Shown here: positions 62,712 through 64,000 of the stretch, piece after piece
Numbering within the stretch: position 1 is the first letter of the stretch
Layout: each line of letters begins with the position of its first letter
Source: Symsagittifera roscoffensis
Taxonomy: Eukaryota; Xenacoelomorpha; Acoela; Convolutidae
Reading direction: 5' to 3'
DNA: 64,000 nucleotides
NCBI RefSeq assembly: GCF_963678635.1
Contig: NC_087065.1
Location: 65,133,374 to 65,197,373, forward strand
Translations under genes and position numbers: made by a program
The notes under the pieces: model-generated
Database searches by the model: none
What the model saw: the letters and a program-made list of their open reading frames with translations, nothing else
What the model was told of the DNA's origin: nothing

Positions 62712-64000
62712 ATGATGAGGCGGAGTAGGGTACCGGTGCTCGAAAAAAGGTCAGGTGGATCAAACATGAAATATAATTCATCGCTGCGCGGAACGACATC
62801 AACAGGCCCAAAGATAACAAAGAAGAACTTTTCAGTTAACATGGTCAGTACGAGAAGTGGCACCGAGAGTAAGACACGAGAAGATGTGGGGGAAAAACAG
62901 GTGGAGCCCACAATCGAAATCGACCTAGAGACACCAGACCAGAGCGTAGATGAAGTGGAGAAGAGGACAACGGAATCCACACCGATGCCCCACGTGGAAG
63001 ACCAAAGTCCAAAAACCGTGGAGTTTTCACGAATAGACGCATTGGAAGACACAACAGGCAATACCCGAGAGACTGTGAAAAACGACTCTCAAGTGAAAAA
63101 GACATCCTTCACAGACAAGTTGGCAATGATGGTCGGATTCAAAGCGAAAGAAAACGTGACTGAAGAACCAAAAACAGAAAGAGCGCGAACATTTGGTACA
63201 GTGAGCACGAAAGCGACAGAAGCCGGCCAGAATGAGGAACAAGCTAAAGCAGAGGCTACGGCCGAAGAGAAACCGACGGCTGACCACGAAGAGACTACCA
63301 TAGAGCTGGGCGACTTGTTGGCGAAATTAAATCAAATCGACAAAAGGCTTAAGAACAGTGAAGAAGACAGAGAGGTGATAAAAAAGGAGATAAGATACAA
63401 CAAACACGAGTATCTAGACAGTTATTTTAACCTAGCTAAGGCAACAGAGGAGAGACTCAAGGAAATGTCAGACAAGGTAGAAGCCACCAATGAAGAACGA
63501 GAAAAGAACATCAAAACAGACATGCAACAGTTGAAGAACCGATATGATGATGTTAACAGCCAATTAGGGAGCCTGGAAAGGAGAATGGACACAATGAGCA
63601 AGAGTCAAGCCGAGAGTTCGTGTGCAATACAGGCGAAGTTGGATGCAATCTTGAGAAGTTCTACTCCACAAGAAAGACCGACAACGGATCGTACGCAAGG
63701 CACCAGAGTTGACTTTGCAGAACCACAAAGGAACAAACGGCAATCGACACCGTTGCCCTTAACCAGGGATGCGATAAGCATAGCACCAACAGCTGCGAAA
63801 ACAATAATGAAGAATGGAACGTCGAATACAACGACTGCTCCGGGAGATTCGACAGCTAACAGCAACACAGGACCGGATGCTATGACATGGGCCAGCACTT
63901 GGGAGATGATGAACAGGACTCTAGAGGCCTTCGCCACGAGGAACACTGACTCGAGCGACAGGAGAGAGGGAAAAACAAGAAAGACATTCAAGAAGCCAAA
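62712..64000 (+). CDS. Gag of element III, runs off the window
   Basis: Open for 429 codons from the ATG at 62712 (MMRRSRVPVLEKRSG) to the window edge without a stop. A second in-frame ATG at 62841 begins MVSTRSGTES, matching NMVST in element I. Features: a Glu/Thr-rich N-terminal third (TTESTPMPHVED), a KKTSFTDKLAMMVGF segment, and a long coiled coil (LAKLNQIDKRLKNSEEDREVIKKE ... SLERRMDTMSKSQ). GTRVDFAEPQRNKRQSTPLP and MNRTLEAFATRNTDSSD follow. The capsid-like core should follow outside the window. It is the best preserved gag here, so element III may be the youngest of the three. Confidence 0.85.
   Translation, partial: MMRRSRVPVLEKRSGGSNMKYNSSLRGTTSTGPKITKKNFSVNMVSTRSGTESKTREDVGEKQVEPTIEIDLETPDQSVDEVEKRTTESTPMPHVEDQSPKTVEFSRIDALEDTTGNTRETVKNDSQVKKTSFTDKLAMMVGFKAKENVTEEPKTERARTFGTVSTKATEAGQNEEQAKAEATAEEKPTADHEETTIELGDLLAKLNQIDKRLKNSEEDREVIKKEIRYNKHEYLDSYFNLAKATEERLKEMSDKVEATNEEREKNIKTDMQQLKNRYDDVNSQLGSLERRMDTMSKSQAESSCAIQAKLDAILRSSTPQERPTTDRTQGTRVDFAEPQRNKRQSTPLPLTRDAISIAPTAAKTIMKNGTSNTTTAPGDSTANSNTGPDAMTWASTWEMMNRTLEAFATRNTDSSDRREGKTRKTFKKP

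Overview
The window is eukaryotic, from an AT-rich invertebrate-like animal genome that I cannot name. The evidence for an animal is a BEL/Pao retrotransposon (a metazoan-restricted group), a CR1-type LINE with a PHD-finger ORF1, a (GT)n tract and several minisatellites. I see no convincing single-copy host gene and no rRNA, tRNA or CRISPR locus. Almost everything is transposable-element sequence.

Layout. 1-9 kb: decayed AT-rich sequence with a 1 kb inverted-repeat element, a tandem array of about 140 bp units, and relics of a LINE reverse transcriptase, a Penelope-like GIY-YIG domain and another RT. 9.1-16.2 kb (minus strand): a decayed BEL/Pao element with an internal 2.39 kb tandem duplication. 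16.4-26.4 kb (minus): Ty3/Gypsy element I, with minisatellite leader, gag, protease, RT, RNase H, integrase, a macro-domain-like C-terminal extension of Pol, and the start of a post-pol gene (p1). 26.4-55.4 kb (minus): Ty3/Gypsy element II, a giant relative of about 25 kb between LTRs (54510-55417 and 30397-31311), whose 3' end is tandemly multiplied in 3.5 kb units. 56.2-59.4 kb (plus): a nearly intact CR1-like LINE. 59.8-64 kb (plus): the 5' part of Gypsy element III, with LTR end, primer-binding site, leader minisatellite and a gag gene running off the window.

The notable system is the Gypsy family itself. Downstream of gag-pol, element II carries six further large same-strand open frames (p1-p6, 41.0-32.1 kb). 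They are packed with overlapping or adjacent stop and start codons. p2 contains a complete SGNH/GDSL hydrolase active site. Element I carries a p1 homologue in the same place, so the cassette belongs to the family and is not a chance insertion. Element I also keeps a macro (TARG1-like) domain at the Pol C-terminus; element II has lost it by internal deletion but still carries its last codons. All three elements have a tandem-repeat block between PBS and gag. I infer one family of giant retrotransposons with accessory enzymes and an unusual polycistronic 3' half.

Limits: domain calls come from motifs read by eye. Pol frames in I and II hold stops and frameshifts, so both are probably non-autonomous now. 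Near-identical duplications inside element II could be real or assembly artefacts.
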